This document shows, one piece after another, positions 15,201 to 23,295 of a DNA stretch of 64,000 nt. The notes below the pieces were generated by a model. It was not told the DNA's origin. It saw only the letters and a list, made by a program, of their open reading frames with translations, and ran no database searches. Each line of letters opens with the position of its first letter. The stretch's first letter is position 1. A program made the position numbers and the translations under genes. This stretch comes from Virgisporangium aurantiacum (GTDB lineage Bacteria > Actinomycetota > Actinomycetes > Mycobacteriales > Micromonosporaceae): positions 1-64,000 of the forward strand of contig NZ_BOPG01000002.1 in assembly GCF_016863635.1 (NCBI RefSeq), written 5' to 3'.

Positions 15201-15512
15201 ATGTCCGCTGCACTCACCCGGTTCCGGGTGGTGGCCTACGTCGTCGGCGTGGTGCTGATCGTTTTCATCCTGGTGGCGATGCCGCTGAAGTACTTCTTCG
15301 ACTCGCCGGGCTTCGTCGCCGTGATCGCACCGGTGCACGGCTTCCTGTACATGGTCTACCTCGTGGTGACGTTCGACCTCTCGATGCGGGCGAAGTGGCC
15401 GCTGAGCCGCACGGTCCTGCTGCTGCTGGCCGGCACCATCCCGGTGCTGAGCTTCGTGGCCGAGCGGTGGGCCACCGCGAAGGTGCGCGAACTGGAGCCG
15501 GCGCCCGCTTAG
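15201..15512 (+). CDS. DUF3817 integral membrane protein
   Basis: A 103-residue membrane protein with three hydrophobic helices (about 8-27, 37-57 and 67-88). The PLKYFFDSPGFVAVIAPVHGFLYMVYLV region, with its conserved PxHGxLY pattern, matches DUF3817 proteins of actinobacteria, whose function is not known. It follows the preceding membrane protein by 5 nt in what looks like a two-gene operon. Its TAG stop overlaps the convergent stop of the Clp-N gene by 4 nt, so the two transcripts must overlap. Confidence 0.78.
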   Translation: MSAALTRFRVVAYVVGVVLIVFILVAMPLKYFFDSPGFVAVIAPVHGFLYMVYLVVTFDLSMRAKWPLSRTVLLLLAGTIPVLSFVAERWATAKVRELEPAPA

Positions 15513-16120
15513 GCGGCCTTCGGCGCCATCCGCTGCTCGACCTCGGCCCGCAGGTCCTTCAGGTCGACGTCGGCCTCGGCCAGGATCTTCGCGGCCAGGC
15601 CCTCGCCCTCGCGGATCAGCCCGAGCAGGATGTGCTCCGACCGGATCTCCCGGCGCTTGAGCCGCAGCGCCTCGCGCAGCGACAGTTCGAGCACCTTCTT
15701 CGCCCGCGGGGAGAAGGGGATGTGACCGGTGGGCGGGGCACCCTCGTCGTCGCGCTGCGAGCGGCGCAGCCCGAACCGGCGGCGCGGCGGTGGCGCGGGC
15801 GGTTGGGCGAACGGTTCCGGGCCGAAGTTCGCCTCCAGGTGGGCCCGCACCTCGTCGAGGTCGATGCCGATCACCTTGAGGGCGGCGGCGTCGGCGGGGC
15901 CGAGCATGCCGGGGGCGTTGCCGAGGTGACGGGCGACCGCCGCCTCGACCGCCCGGGCGGTGACGCCGTGGCCGGTCATGACGCCGGCCGTCCCGCCGCC
16001 GTTGGCCAGCAGCGAGAGCAGCAGGTGCTCGGTGCCGATCCGCCGGTGGGCCAACCGGCGCGCGGCCTCCTGTGCGCCGACGACCACCTCGCGGGCCTCG
16101 CGCGTGAAGCGTTCGAACAT
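15509..16120 (-). CDS. stand-alone Clp N-terminal domain protein
   Basis: A 203-residue protein made only of Clp-N (R) domain repeats, with no AAA+ module. The first repeat runs from MFERFTREAREVVVGAQEAARRL through IGTEHLLLSLL; the second from IPFSPRAKKVLELSLREALRL through RSEHILLGLIREGEG; a Pro/Arg-rich linker (about 110-130) separates them. Clp-N domains bind substrates and adaptors in ClpA/ClpC; free-standing versions may act as adaptors or decoys for ClpC. The ATG at 16120 overlaps the stop of the upstream HTH gene (TGATG), so the pair is coupled and under the operators at 16340-16384. Confidence 0.85.
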   Translation of the reverse strand: MFERFTREAREVVVGAQEAARRLAHRRIGTEHLLLSLLANGGGTAGVMTGHGVTARAVEAAVARHLGNAPGMLGPADAAALKVIGIDLDEVRAHLEANFGPEPFAQPPAPPPRRRFGLRRSQRDDEGAPPTGHIPFSPRAKKVLELSLREALRLKRREIRSEHILLGLIREGEGLAAKILAEADVDLKDLRAEVEQRMAPKAA

Positions 16121-16335
16121 CACACCCTCCCCGAGTGCTTCTTGTGTACGGCCTGCTTGCTGACGCCGAGCGCCTCGGCGATCTCCTGCCACGACCAGCC
16201 CTTGTTCCGGGCGTTGCGGACCTGGAGCGCCTCCAGCGTCTCGGCGAGCCGGTACAGCGCGACGACGGCCCGCAGCCCGACCGTGGGATCGGCACTGCTG
16301 GCGGCCGCCGCGACCGACTGATTCGGCTCTTCCAT
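16120..16335 (-). CDS. small helix-turn-helix protein, likely autoregulator of the Clp-N operon
   Basis: A 71-residue protein. Residues about 18-45 form a helical segment (AVVALYRLAETLEALQ) and the C-terminus is a helix-turn-helix (GWSWQEIAEALGVSKQAVHKKH) ending 4 residues before the stop. Such a HTH-only protein next to a Clp-N gene is a recurring actinobacterial pair. The ATG at 16335 is preferred to a TTG at 16344 because it lies 7 nt after a TAAGTT box. Two operators cover this promoter, so negative autoregulation by this protein is a reasonable inference, not shown by the sequence alone. Confidence 0.78.
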   Translation of the reverse strand: MEEPNQSVAAAASSADPTVGLRAVVALYRLAETLEALQVRNARNKGWSWQEIAEALGVSKQAVHKKHSGRV

Positions 16336-16339
16336 ACCT

Positions 16340-16384
16340 GTCAACTTACGTTGACCGGGGCCGGTTCGTCAACCCTGGTTGACG
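16340..16384 (-). promoter_or_regulatory. leaderless promoter with two GTCAAC-N4-GTTGAC operators
   Basis: Two inverted repeats share the same half-sites: GTCAAC-TTAC-GTTGAC (16340-16355) and CGTCAAC-CCTG-GTTGACG (16367-16384), centres 28 bp apart. On the minus strand TTGACG (16367-16372) is a -35 and TAAGTT (16343-16348) a -10 with an 18-nt spacer, and the ATG follows 7 nt later. The operators therefore cover the -10 and -35 boxes. The region also lies upstream of the divergent hemerythrin gene and might control it. Confidence 0.7.
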
Positions 16385-16424
16385 CGACGATACCGCGAGC
16401 CGCGGACGGGGTAACGGAGGTGGC

Positions 16425-16958
16425 ATGACGGACCTGATCGACGTCCTGGTACAGGACCACCGCCGGGTGGAGACGCTGTTCGTTGAGCTGGAAACGGAAC
16501 CGGGCGACCCGGGGCACCACCGGGACGTCGTCGACGTGGTCGTCGCCGAACTGGTGGGCCACGCGGTCGCCGAGGAGCTGTACCTCTACCCGACCGTCCG
16601 CGACCTCCTCCCCGACGGCGACCCGGTCGCCGACCGCGAACTGCGGCAGCACGCCGACCTCGAACGCACCATGGACGCGCTGGACCCCGCCGAACCCGGG
16701 ACCGTCGCCGCCCTGATCGCGGCCGCCCGCGACCACATCGCCGAACAGGAACGCGACCTGTTCCCCCGCCTCCGCCGGTCCTGCCCCGCCGACCGCCTGG
16801 AGAGCCTGGGCCGCCGCGCCGAGGCGGCGAAGCGGATCGCACCCACCCGCCCCCACCCGCACGCGCCGGTCAACCGCCTGGTCACCCCGGGCACCGGCCT
16901 GGTGGACCGGGTGCGGGACGCGATCACCAACCGCCCCACCCAGGTCGACGACCTCTGA
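16425..16958 (+). CDS. hemerythrin HHE cation-binding domain protein
   Basis: A 177-residue hemerythrin-like protein. The first 120 residues form a four-helix bundle with ligands at H12 (VQDHRRVE), H46 and E50 (GHAVAEELYLYP), H76 (RQHADLE), and H99/E103 (DHIAEQERDLFP), a full di-iron set. The C-terminal 55 residues are a Pro/Arg-rich, probably unstructured tail. Such proteins bind oxygen or sense redox state and iron; no fused signalling domain is present. ACGGAGGT before the ATG gives a strong ribosome-binding site. It diverges from the HTH/Clp-N operon. Confidence 0.85.
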   Translation: MTDLIDVLVQDHRRVETLFVELETEPGDPGHHRDVVDVVVAELVGHAVAEELYLYPTVRDLLPDGDPVADRELRQHADLERTMDALDPAEPGTVAALIAAARDHIAEQERDLFPRLRRSCPADRLESLGRRAEAAKRIAPTRPHPHAPVNRLVTPGTGLVDRVRDAITNRPTQVDDL

Positions 16959-16962
16959 GTGA

Positions 16963-18165
16963 TCAGGCCGGCGGGAAGACGACCCGCAGCGCGGTCCCCT
17001 CGTCGGGGGTGTCGCACACGGCGACCGTGGCGTGGTGCGCGTCGAGGACGACCTTCAGCGCGGCCAGCCCCGCGTCCTCGCCGGTCGGGGGTGCGGCTCG
17101 CAGCGCCCCGTTCACCAGGTGCGGGAACAGCGTCGCCGGGTCGTCGGCCAGGCCCAGCGCCCGCACCTCCAGCGTCGGCGTGGCGGGTCCGCCGGCGACG
17201 CGCACCCGGATGCGGCCGGTCGGCGGGGTGAACCTCGCCGCGCTGAACATGAGGTGGGCCAGCGCCTGTGCGAGCCGGCGCGGGTCGGCGGGCACGGGGG
17301 CGGGCGGTCCGGCGTCGAGGCGGAGGTGGATGTCGCGGGCCTCGGCGATCGGTCGGACCTCGCGCACCGCCCACTCCACGAGCGTGTTCAGGTCGACGGT
17401 GCGCCGCTCGCCGCCCGTCGCCTCACCCGGCGACACATCAGCCGTTGCGGTCGGTTCGGCCATCCGGAGCAGGATGTCGAGCAGGCGCAACAGTTCCGGG
17501 GCGTACGCGTGGGCGGCGGCGCCCAGGCGGGCGGCCACCTCGGCGGGGCAGAAGTCGAGGTCGCGCAGCACCTCGACGTTGCGGCGCAGTTCGGTCAGCG
17601 GCTGGCGCAGTTCGCCGGCGAGCAGGGGCACCAGGTCGTCGTGCAGGCGTTCGGTCTCGTGGCGGCGCACCGACTCGCGGGCCATCCGGGCCGCGCCGTG
17701 CCGCAGTTCGAGCAGCGTCGTCACCTGACGCGCGAGCGCCCGCAACGCGCGCAACTGGCCCAGCCCGAGCCGGCGCGGCACCGCGTCGGCCACGCACAGG
17801 GTGCCCAGCGCGATGCCTTCGGCGGTCAGCAGCGGCGCGCCGGCGTAGAACCGGATGCCGGGCTCGCGCCGAACGTCGGGGTGGTCGGCGAACCTCGGGT
17901 CGGCCAGCGCGTCGGGCACCACCAGCAGGCCGTGACCGTCGATCGTGTACGCGCACAGCGGTTGGCCGCGCACCGGTGCGCCGAGGTCGACGCCGACACC
18001 GGCCTTGGCCGAGTGCTCGTCGCCGTCGAGCACCGACACCACGGCGATCGGCGTCCCGCAGATCACCGCGGTCAGCTCGACCATCGCGTCCAGGTCCGGT
18101 TCCGGCCCGCGCGCGAGGAGGTCGAGGTCGCGGACGGCAGAATCCGACAGCGTCGGAACACGCAT
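16963..18165 (-). CDS. GAF-domain histidine-kinase-like protein lacking the phospho-acceptor His
   Basis: A 400-residue soluble protein. An N-terminal GAF domain (about 20-160; AICGTPIAVVSVLDGDEH, FYAGAPLLTAEGIALGTLCV) is followed by a kinase-like region. The H-box position reads LLAGELRQPLTELRR, with Gly where the phospho-accepting His is expected. The ATP lid is degenerate as well: the N-box is LMFSAARFTPP and no clear DxGxG or GxGLG motif is visible. It is therefore probably not an active autokinase; it may bind a ligand through the GAF domain and modulate a partner. It lies 21 nt downstream of an intact sensor kinase gene and is probably co-transcribed with it. Confidence 0.75.
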   Translation of the reverse strand: MRVPTLSDSAVRDLDLLARGPEPDLDAMVELTAVICGTPIAVVSVLDGDEHSAKAGVGVDLGAPVRGQPLCAYTIDGHGLLVVPDALADPRFADHPDVRREPGIRFYAGAPLLTAEGIALGTLCVADAVPRRLGLGQLRALRALARQVTTLLELRHGAARMARESVRRHETERLHDDLVPLLAGELRQPLTELRRNVEVLRDLDFCPAEVAARLGAAAHAYAPELLRLLDILLRMAEPTATADVSPGEATGGERRTVDLNTLVEWAVREVRPIAEARDIHLRLDAGPPAPVPADPRRLAQALAHLMFSAARFTPPTGRIRVRVAGGPATPTLEVRALGLADDPATLFPHLVNGALRAAPPTGEDAGLAALKVVLDAHHATVAVCDTPDEGTALRVVFPPA

Positions 18166-18186
18166 GAGAGGCCCCCTACAACACGA

Positions 18187-20256
18187 TCATCTGGATGTCA
18201 GTTCCCGCACCCGCGCCGGGTCGGCGGGCAGCTCCACCACGAACCGGCTGCCGGTCGGCCGGTTCGGCTCGTACCGGATCGATCCGCCGTTCGCCTCCAC
18301 GAGTTCGCCGACGATGTACAGCCCGAGCCCGGTGCCCGTGCGGGTCGGCGCGACCCCGCTGCCGGCCCGCGAGAACCGCTCGAACAGGTGCGGCACGAAC
18401 TCCGGCGGCACGCCCTCGCCCTCGTCGGACACGCAGACCTCCACCAGCGCGTTGTCCAACCGGCCCGCCTGCACGCGGACCTGGCCGCCGCCGTACTTGT
18501 GGGCGTTGCTCAACAGGTTCACCAGGATCTGCTGCAGGTGCCGGGCGTCGGCCAGCACGGCGAGCCCCGGCTCCACGTCGACGCGGGTGCGCGTCCGCAG
18601 CTCGACGCTGAGCGCGCCGAGGGCCTCGTCGAGCGCGTCCTCCATGGCGATGCCGCTGCGCCGGGCCCGCAGGCCGCCGTGATCGACCTCGGTGAGCGTC
18701 AGCACCTCCTCGACCAGCTCCATCATCCGGGTACCGGCCCGGGAGATGCGGCCCACCTCGCGCAGCTTCATCTCGTCGCTCATGGCCTGCCAGCTCTCCA
18801 GCAGGACCTCGCAGTAGCCGGTGATCACGCCGAGCGGCTGGCGCACGTCGTGCGAGAGCATCGCGACGAGGTCGGCGGTGCGCTGCTGGGCCGCCTTGAG
18901 CGCGTCGTTCGCCCGTTCCAGGGCACCGGCCCGGCTGGTCAGCTCCACCTGGATGCGGCGCTGTTCGGCCGCCCACCGGTGCTTCTCGCTGACGTCGACG
19001 GCCTGCGCGGCGAAGTACAGCGGACGCCCGTCGCCGTCCCGGATCAGCGTGGCGGTGAGCGCCACCGGCAGCGCGCGGCTCATCGCGTCGACGAACCGCA
19101 GTTCGGCGGTGAACCCGCGCCGGGTACCGGCGACCGCGTCGGCCCGCATCAGGTCGTAGGACGGCAGGTCCTCGGGGTGGACGATGTCGTCGATGGTCTG
19201 GCCGGCGAGCGTGTTGCCGCGGTAGCCGAGCAGGTCGCCCAGCGCCGGGTTGACCCGGATCAGGCGCCCGTTCGACGCGCCGACGAGCATCATGCCGACC
19301 AGCGACCCGTCGAACAGGCCGCGGAAGCGCTCCTCGCTCTCGCGCAGCTCGGCCCGGTTCCGGGCGCTGCGGGCCCACAGCCGCACACCGAAGAGCCCGA
19401 GGACGGCGAGGCCGCCGAGCGTCACCCAGCCGCCGGTCGCGGTGCCGGCGACCGGTTGGTACAGCACCGCGTTGCGGACGGCGGCGACGAGCTTCCACGG
19501 GGTACCGACGACGGGGGACGAGTCGAAGTGCCAGGCCTCGCCCCGGTCGTCGTACCGGCCGGCGTCCCCGTCGGCGACCGCCCGCGCCAGCGAGGGGTCG
19601 CGCACGGCGAGCGGGTTGATGCCCGTCAGGGTCTGGTTGGCGCCGACGACGTTGCCCGCGGTGTCGACGAGGTAGGTGTGGCTGCCGGCGAGCGCGATGG
19701 CGTGGGTCAGGTAGTCGCCGAGCGAGCTCGACCGGATGTCGACGGCGCCGGCGAACACCCGGCGCCCGCCGGCCGTCTCGAACGGGGTGGCGAACGAGAC
19801 CACCGGCAGCCCCTCGGCCGCCGACGACACCACCCGCGACACGGCCGGTCGGTTGTCGCGCAGGGCCGCCCGCAGGTGCTCGTAGCGGGTGGTGAGGTCG
19901 ACGCCCATGATGGTCGGATTCGATGGGACCGCGTGGAGCACCTGCCCGTTGCCGTCGAGCAGCACCGCGGCGGTGTAACCGAACGACGCGACGGACTGCG
20001 CGAACGCGCGGGGCTCCACGGTGGGGTCCGAGAGGAACTGCATGGCCTGCGTGCGTTCCCGCTCCAGGAGGTCCTCGACGTAGGTCGACACGAAGTCGGA
20101 GGCGATCGCGACCCGCAGCCGGAACCGGTGCTCCAACTCGACGTGACCGTTGTTGTCGACCCAGAAGACGCCGGTGGCGACGGCGGACAGGACGAGCGCC
20201 CACACGATGAGCGGCCGAGTGGCATACCTCCGTGATATCGCCGTAAATCGCCACAT
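18187..20256 (-). CDS. membrane sensor histidine kinase (extracytoplasmic sensor, PAS, HisKA, HATPase)
   Basis: A 689-residue sensor kinase. A first membrane helix (about 14-32) and a second (about 275-292) enclose an extracellular region of about 240 residues with a double Cache-like pattern (TAAVLLDGNGQVLHAV; SHTYLVDTAGNVVGA). A PAS domain follows (about 305-425; GLFDGSLVGMMLV, FAAQAVDVSEKHR), then the HisKA domain with H469 (AMLSHDVRQPLG), and HATPase with NLLSNAHKYGGG, DEGEGVP and TGLGLYIV boxes. All catalytic elements are present. No response regulator is adjacent; the downstream neighbour is a GAF protein that lacks the acceptor His. The signal and regulon are unknown. Confidence 0.9.
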   Translation of the reverse strand: MWRFTAISRRYATRPLIVWALVLSAVATGVFWVDNNGHVELEHRFRLRVAIASDFVSTYVEDLLERERTQAMQFLSDPTVEPRAFAQSVASFGYTAAVLLDGNGQVLHAVPSNPTIMGVDLTTRYEHLRAALRDNRPAVSRVVSSAAEGLPVVSFATPFETAGGRRVFAGAVDIRSSSLGDYLTHAIALAGSHTYLVDTAGNVVGANQTLTGINPLAVRDPSLARAVADGDAGRYDDRGEAWHFDSSPVVGTPWKLVAAVRNAVLYQPVAGTATGGWVTLGGLAVLGLFGVRLWARSARNRAELRESEERFRGLFDGSLVGMMLVGASNGRLIRVNPALGDLLGYRGNTLAGQTIDDIVHPEDLPSYDLMRADAVAGTRRGFTAELRFVDAMSRALPVALTATLIRDGDGRPLYFAAQAVDVSEKHRWAAEQRRIQVELTSRAGALERANDALKAAQQRTADLVAMLSHDVRQPLGVITGYCEVLLESWQAMSDEMKLREVGRISRAGTRMMELVEEVLTLTEVDHGGLRARRSGIAMEDALDEALGALSVELRTRTRVDVEPGLAVLADARHLQQILVNLLSNAHKYGGGQVRVQAGRLDNALVEVCVSDEGEGVPPEFVPHLFERFSRAGSGVAPTRTGTGLGLYIVGELVEANGGSIRYEPNRPTGSRFVVELPADPARVRELTSR

Positions 20257-20336
20257 TCTGTCACTATGGCAAGGCGATAGGACCGACGCGGTCCACTCAC
20301 CGAAGTTCGACCCCCGCCCGACAAGCAGGGGTCCGC

Positions 20337-21320
20337 ATGCTCACGCCGCCCGTCACGCCGATGCTGGCCGCGTCGGTCGACCGGCTACCGGTCGGCGCGA
20401 ACGCCTACGAGCCCAAGTGGGACGGGTGGCGCGTCCTGGTGTTCCGCGACGCCGACGGGGTCTACCTGCAGTCGCGCACCGGCAAGCCGCTCGCCGGCTA
20501 CTTCCCCGAGGTCACCCGGCTGGCCCGCACCCTGCCACCGGGCGTCGTGCTCGACGGCGAACTGATCATCTGGGACGCCGCCCGGCAACGGACCAGCTTC
20601 GCGCTGCTCCAGCGCCGCGTGGCCACCGGCAGCCCGGTGCGGGAGGCGTACCGGAACCCCGCTCACCTCGTCACCTTCGATCTTCTCGAAAAGGACGGCG
20701 CGCAACTTCTCGACCGGCCGCTGCCCGAGCGCCGCGCGGCCCTGCTCGCGACGCTCGCCGACGCTCCGCCGCAGCTCACCGTGTGCCCGCAGACCACCGA
20801 CCCGGCCGAGGCGCGGGAGTGGCTCGACGCGTGGACCGCACAGGGCGTCGAGGGCCTGGTGATCAAGCCGCTGCGCGGCCGCTACCAGCCCGGGAAGCGC
20901 GGCTGGCGCAAGCTGCGCCGGCGGCACACCACCGAGGCCATCATCGCGGGCGTGATCGGCACCCTGCACGAGCCGGAGGTGCTGCTGCTCGCCCGCTACG
21001 ACGTCGACGGCAGGCTCCGGTACGCCGGCCGCACGAGCCCGTTGCCTCCCGCGGCCCGGAGGGAACTCGCGCCGCTGCTCACGCAGTCGGGCAACCGCCG
21101 CGACGGCCGGGTCAACCACCCCTGGCCGAAGCCGCTGCCGGCCGGCTGGACCGGCAGCTTCGACCGGGCCGGGCCGCTGGAGTACCGGCAGGTGGCGCCG
21201 GTGATCGTGGCGGAGGTCCGGGTGGACTCGGCGTACGAGCACACCCGGTGGCGGCACGCGGTGCGGTACGAGCGCAGGCGTGCCGACCTGTCGGTGTTCG
21301 ACGTCCCGCTGATCATGTGA
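20337..21320 (+). CDS. ATP-dependent DNA ligase
   Basis: A 327-residue ATP-dependent DNA ligase with the minimal adenylation plus OB-fold layout. Catalytic K27 is in YEPKWDGWR (motif I); VLDGELIIWD is motif III, VTFDLLEK a further strand, GVEGLVIKPLRGRY motif IV and KLRRRH motif V. The C-terminal 110 residues form the OB-fold. In mycobacteria and Streptomyces such short enzymes (LigC type) work beside LigD-type polymerases in end joining and repair; a stand-alone LigD polymerase is encoded at 58164. AAGCAGGGG precedes the ATG. It is convergent with, and overlaps by 8 nt, the GTPase gene. Confidence 0.88.
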   Translation: MLTPPVTPMLAASVDRLPVGANAYEPKWDGWRVLVFRDADGVYLQSRTGKPLAGYFPEVTRLARTLPPGVVLDGELIIWDAARQRTSFALLQRRVATGSPVREAYRNPAHLVTFDLLEKDGAQLLDRPLPERRAALLATLADAPPQLTVCPQTTDPAEAREWLDAWTAQGVEGLVIKPLRGRYQPGKRGWRKLRRRHTTEAIIAGVIGTLHEPEVLLLARYDVDGRLRYAGRTSPLPPAARRELAPLLTQSGNRRDGRVNHPWPKPLPAGWTGSFDRAGPLEYRQVAPVIVAEVRVDSAYEHTRWRHAVRYERRRADLSVFDVPLIM

Positions 21321-23145
21321 CGCGGCTGGGCGGTGGGCCGATCACCGGCTCGTAGCGGACGAACGACGTCTCCAGCGTCCCCTCGCCCCGGGTCAGCGCC
21401 GGCAGCGCCATCTGGAGCCGATGCACCGACGCCGCCGGTATCTCACCGGTGATCTCCCGTTCGCCCGTGCCGAGCGGCACCGCCCGCAGCTTGGCCAGGG
21501 CCGGCATCATCGCGGGCACCAGGTCTGCCGGACAGTCCAGGTGGAACGCGTGGACCGGTTCGTGGACGCGGGTGCCCGCCCTTTTCACGGCCTCGCGGAG
21601 GACGAGCGGGGTGAGGTTGCGGAAGTCGCCCGCCGTGCTCGACATGCTCTTGTCGAACGTGCCGTGCGCGTGGCTCTGGCGCGCCCAGTAGCCCGAGCGG
21701 GTCATCGTGACGGTGCAGTCGACGACCTCCCAGCCGTGACGGCCGCCCGTCCGGAGGGTGCGCCGGACGCTCTCCTCGACGGCGACGAAGAACGCGTACG
21801 GCATCGAACCCAGTTCGACCCCGAGCCGGAACGTCAGCCCGCTGCCGGGCGGTGCCGGCTCGACCCGCAGCCCGACCGTGGCCAGGAACGGGTTGCCGCC
21901 GGTCGCGATCACCTCGACGGCCTCGCCGGTGCCGAGCAGCCGCTCGACGTGGATCGTGGTGCTCTCCCGGAACGTGACGTCGATCCCGTGATCGGCCTCG
22001 AGCGTGGCCTGGATGACCTCCTTCTGCACCTCGCCGTAGAGGCTCACCGAGAGCGTGGTGCCGTCCTGACGCAGGTTGATCAGCGGATCCTGCTCGGCGA
22101 GCCGGGTGAGCGCCGCGTGCAGGGCACCCGCGTCGCGTTGCCGGGCCGGCTCGACGACCGTCTCCAGCGACGGCGGAACGAACGCGGCTTTCCGGCTCTG
22201 CTGGCGATGCGGCCCGGCCGTGCCCACCGCGTCCCCGATTCTGACCCGCGAGAGACCGCGCAGCGTCGCGATGCGGCCGGCCCCGACGGCCGGCCGCGCG
22301 ACGACCGCGCCGTTCTCGAAGACCTCGATGCCGGTGATCCGGTTGGCATCGTCGAGGCGGTCGCGGACCCGCAGCGTGCCCGCGAACATGCGGACGTAGG
22401 CGATGCGCTCGCCGGCCGGGCCACGGTCGATCTTGAAAACGGTGCCGGAGACGGGCGCGTCGGGGTCGGCCTTCGTCGGCGGCAGCAGCGCCGCGATCCC
22501 GTCCATGAGCTCGGGGACGCCCGCTCCGGTGATCGCGGAGCCGAAGTACACGGGGCACACGCGGGCCCGGGCGGTCTGTTCCCGGAGCCGTTCCCGGAGA
22601 TCGCCGGTGGGCCGGTTGTCGACGTACGCGGCGAGCAGGTCGTCGTCGTGGTCGGCGAGGTGGTCGAGCAGCCGCGGGTCGTCCTGTGCCATCGCCGGCG
22701 TCATCCGCGCGATCTCTGCCAGCACGCGCTCGGGGTCGGCGTTCCTGCGGTCGAGCTTGTTGACGAAGATCAGGGTCGGTAGGCACAGGCGCTTGAGGGT
22801 GCGCATGAGCACGCGGGTCTGCGCCTGCACCCCCTCGACCGCCGACACCACCAGCACGGCGCCGTCGAGCACGCTGAGCGCCCGCTCCACCTCGGCGATG
22901 AAGTCCGGGTGGCCGGGGGTGTCGATGAGGTTGACGGTGACGTCGTCGGTGACCGGGAACGAGACGACGGCGGCCTTGATGGTGATGCCGCGCTGGCGTT
23001 CCAGGTCCATGGTGTCGGTACGGGTACTGCCCGCGTCGACGCTGCCGACCTCGTCGATGACACCGGCGGTGTAGAGGAGGCGCTCGGTAAGGCTGGTCTT
23101 GCCGGCGTCTACGTGGGCGAGGATTCCCAGGTTGAGAAAATGCAC
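21313..23145 (-). CDS. TetM/OtrA-type ribosomal protection GTPase (EF-G-like)
   Basis: A 610-residue translational GTPase of the tetracycline-resistance ribosomal-protection family. G-domain motifs are complete: AHVDAGKTSLTE (G1), RGITIKAA (G2), DTPGHPDF (G3), NKLDR (G4) and YFGSAITG (G5). EF-G-like domains II-V follow, the last ending FVRYEPVIGPPP. Length is slightly short of TetM (about 640). These proteins bind the A site and dislodge tetracycline; in actinomycetes, chromosomal copies are common and not always resistance genes. The start is GTG, and a 33-codon upstream ORF overlaps it in another frame, a possible control device. Confidence 0.88.
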   Translation of the reverse strand: MHFLNLGILAHVDAGKTSLTERLLYTAGVIDEVGSVDAGSTRTDTMDLERQRGITIKAAVVSFPVTDDVTVNLIDTPGHPDFIAEVERALSVLDGAVLVVSAVEGVQAQTRVLMRTLKRLCLPTLIFVNKLDRRNADPERVLAEIARMTPAMAQDDPRLLDHLADHDDDLLAAYVDNRPTGDLRERLREQTARARVCPVYFGSAITGAGVPELMDGIAALLPPTKADPDAPVSGTVFKIDRGPAGERIAYVRMFAGTLRVRDRLDDANRITGIEVFENGAVVARPAVGAGRIATLRGLSRVRIGDAVGTAGPHRQQSRKAAFVPPSLETVVEPARQRDAGALHAALTRLAEQDPLINLRQDGTTLSVSLYGEVQKEVIQATLEADHGIDVTFRESTTIHVERLLGTGEAVEVIATGGNPFLATVGLRVEPAPPGSGLTFRLGVELGSMPYAFFVAVEESVRRTLRTGGRHGWEVVDCTVTMTRSGYWARQSHAHGTFDKSMSSTAGDFRNLTPLVLREAVKRAGTRVHEPVHAFHLDCPADLVPAMMPALAKLRAVPLGTGEREITGEIPAASVHRLQMALPALTRGEGTLETSFVRYEPVIGPPPSRVT

Positions 23146-23210
23146 CGGGCGTTCATGTCCTTCGGGTAGGCGAAACTTCCCTTCTGCTGCGACATGAACG
23201 TGCGTGGCAT
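23109..23210 (-). CDS. upstream ORF overlapping the start of the ribosomal-protection gene
   Basis: A 33-codon ORF beginning with ATG at 23210, 5 nt after GGGGAG, an excellent ribosome site. It ends TAG at 23109, 36 nt inside the GTPase gene, whose GTG start (23145) has only a distant GAAGGA. The peptide is basic at its start (MPRTF) and ends CIFSTWESSPT. The arrangement resembles translational leader ORFs of antibiotic-resistance genes, where stalling changes access to the next start. Conservation was not checked; it could be chance. Confidence 0.45.
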   Translation of the reverse strand: MPRTFMSQQKGSFAYPKDMNARCIFSTWESSPT

Positions 23211-23295
23211 CTCGACTCCCCTGGTTGACGTCCCGTTCACCGAATCAGCCCGGGCGCGGCCCGGCAACCGAATTAGGCACCGCTGGGAGTCGGGG

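Noticed and set aside
17032-20235. A 1067-codon open frame on the plus strand opposite the two kinase genes
   Set aside because: The opposite strand carries unmistakable GAF, PAS, HisKA and HATPase motifs; this frame is an antisense shadow.
18187-20256. A chemoreceptor (MCP) encoded by the Cache-containing gene
   Set aside because: Downstream of the PAS domain it has HisKA and HATPase motifs, not a methyl-accepting signalling hairpin.
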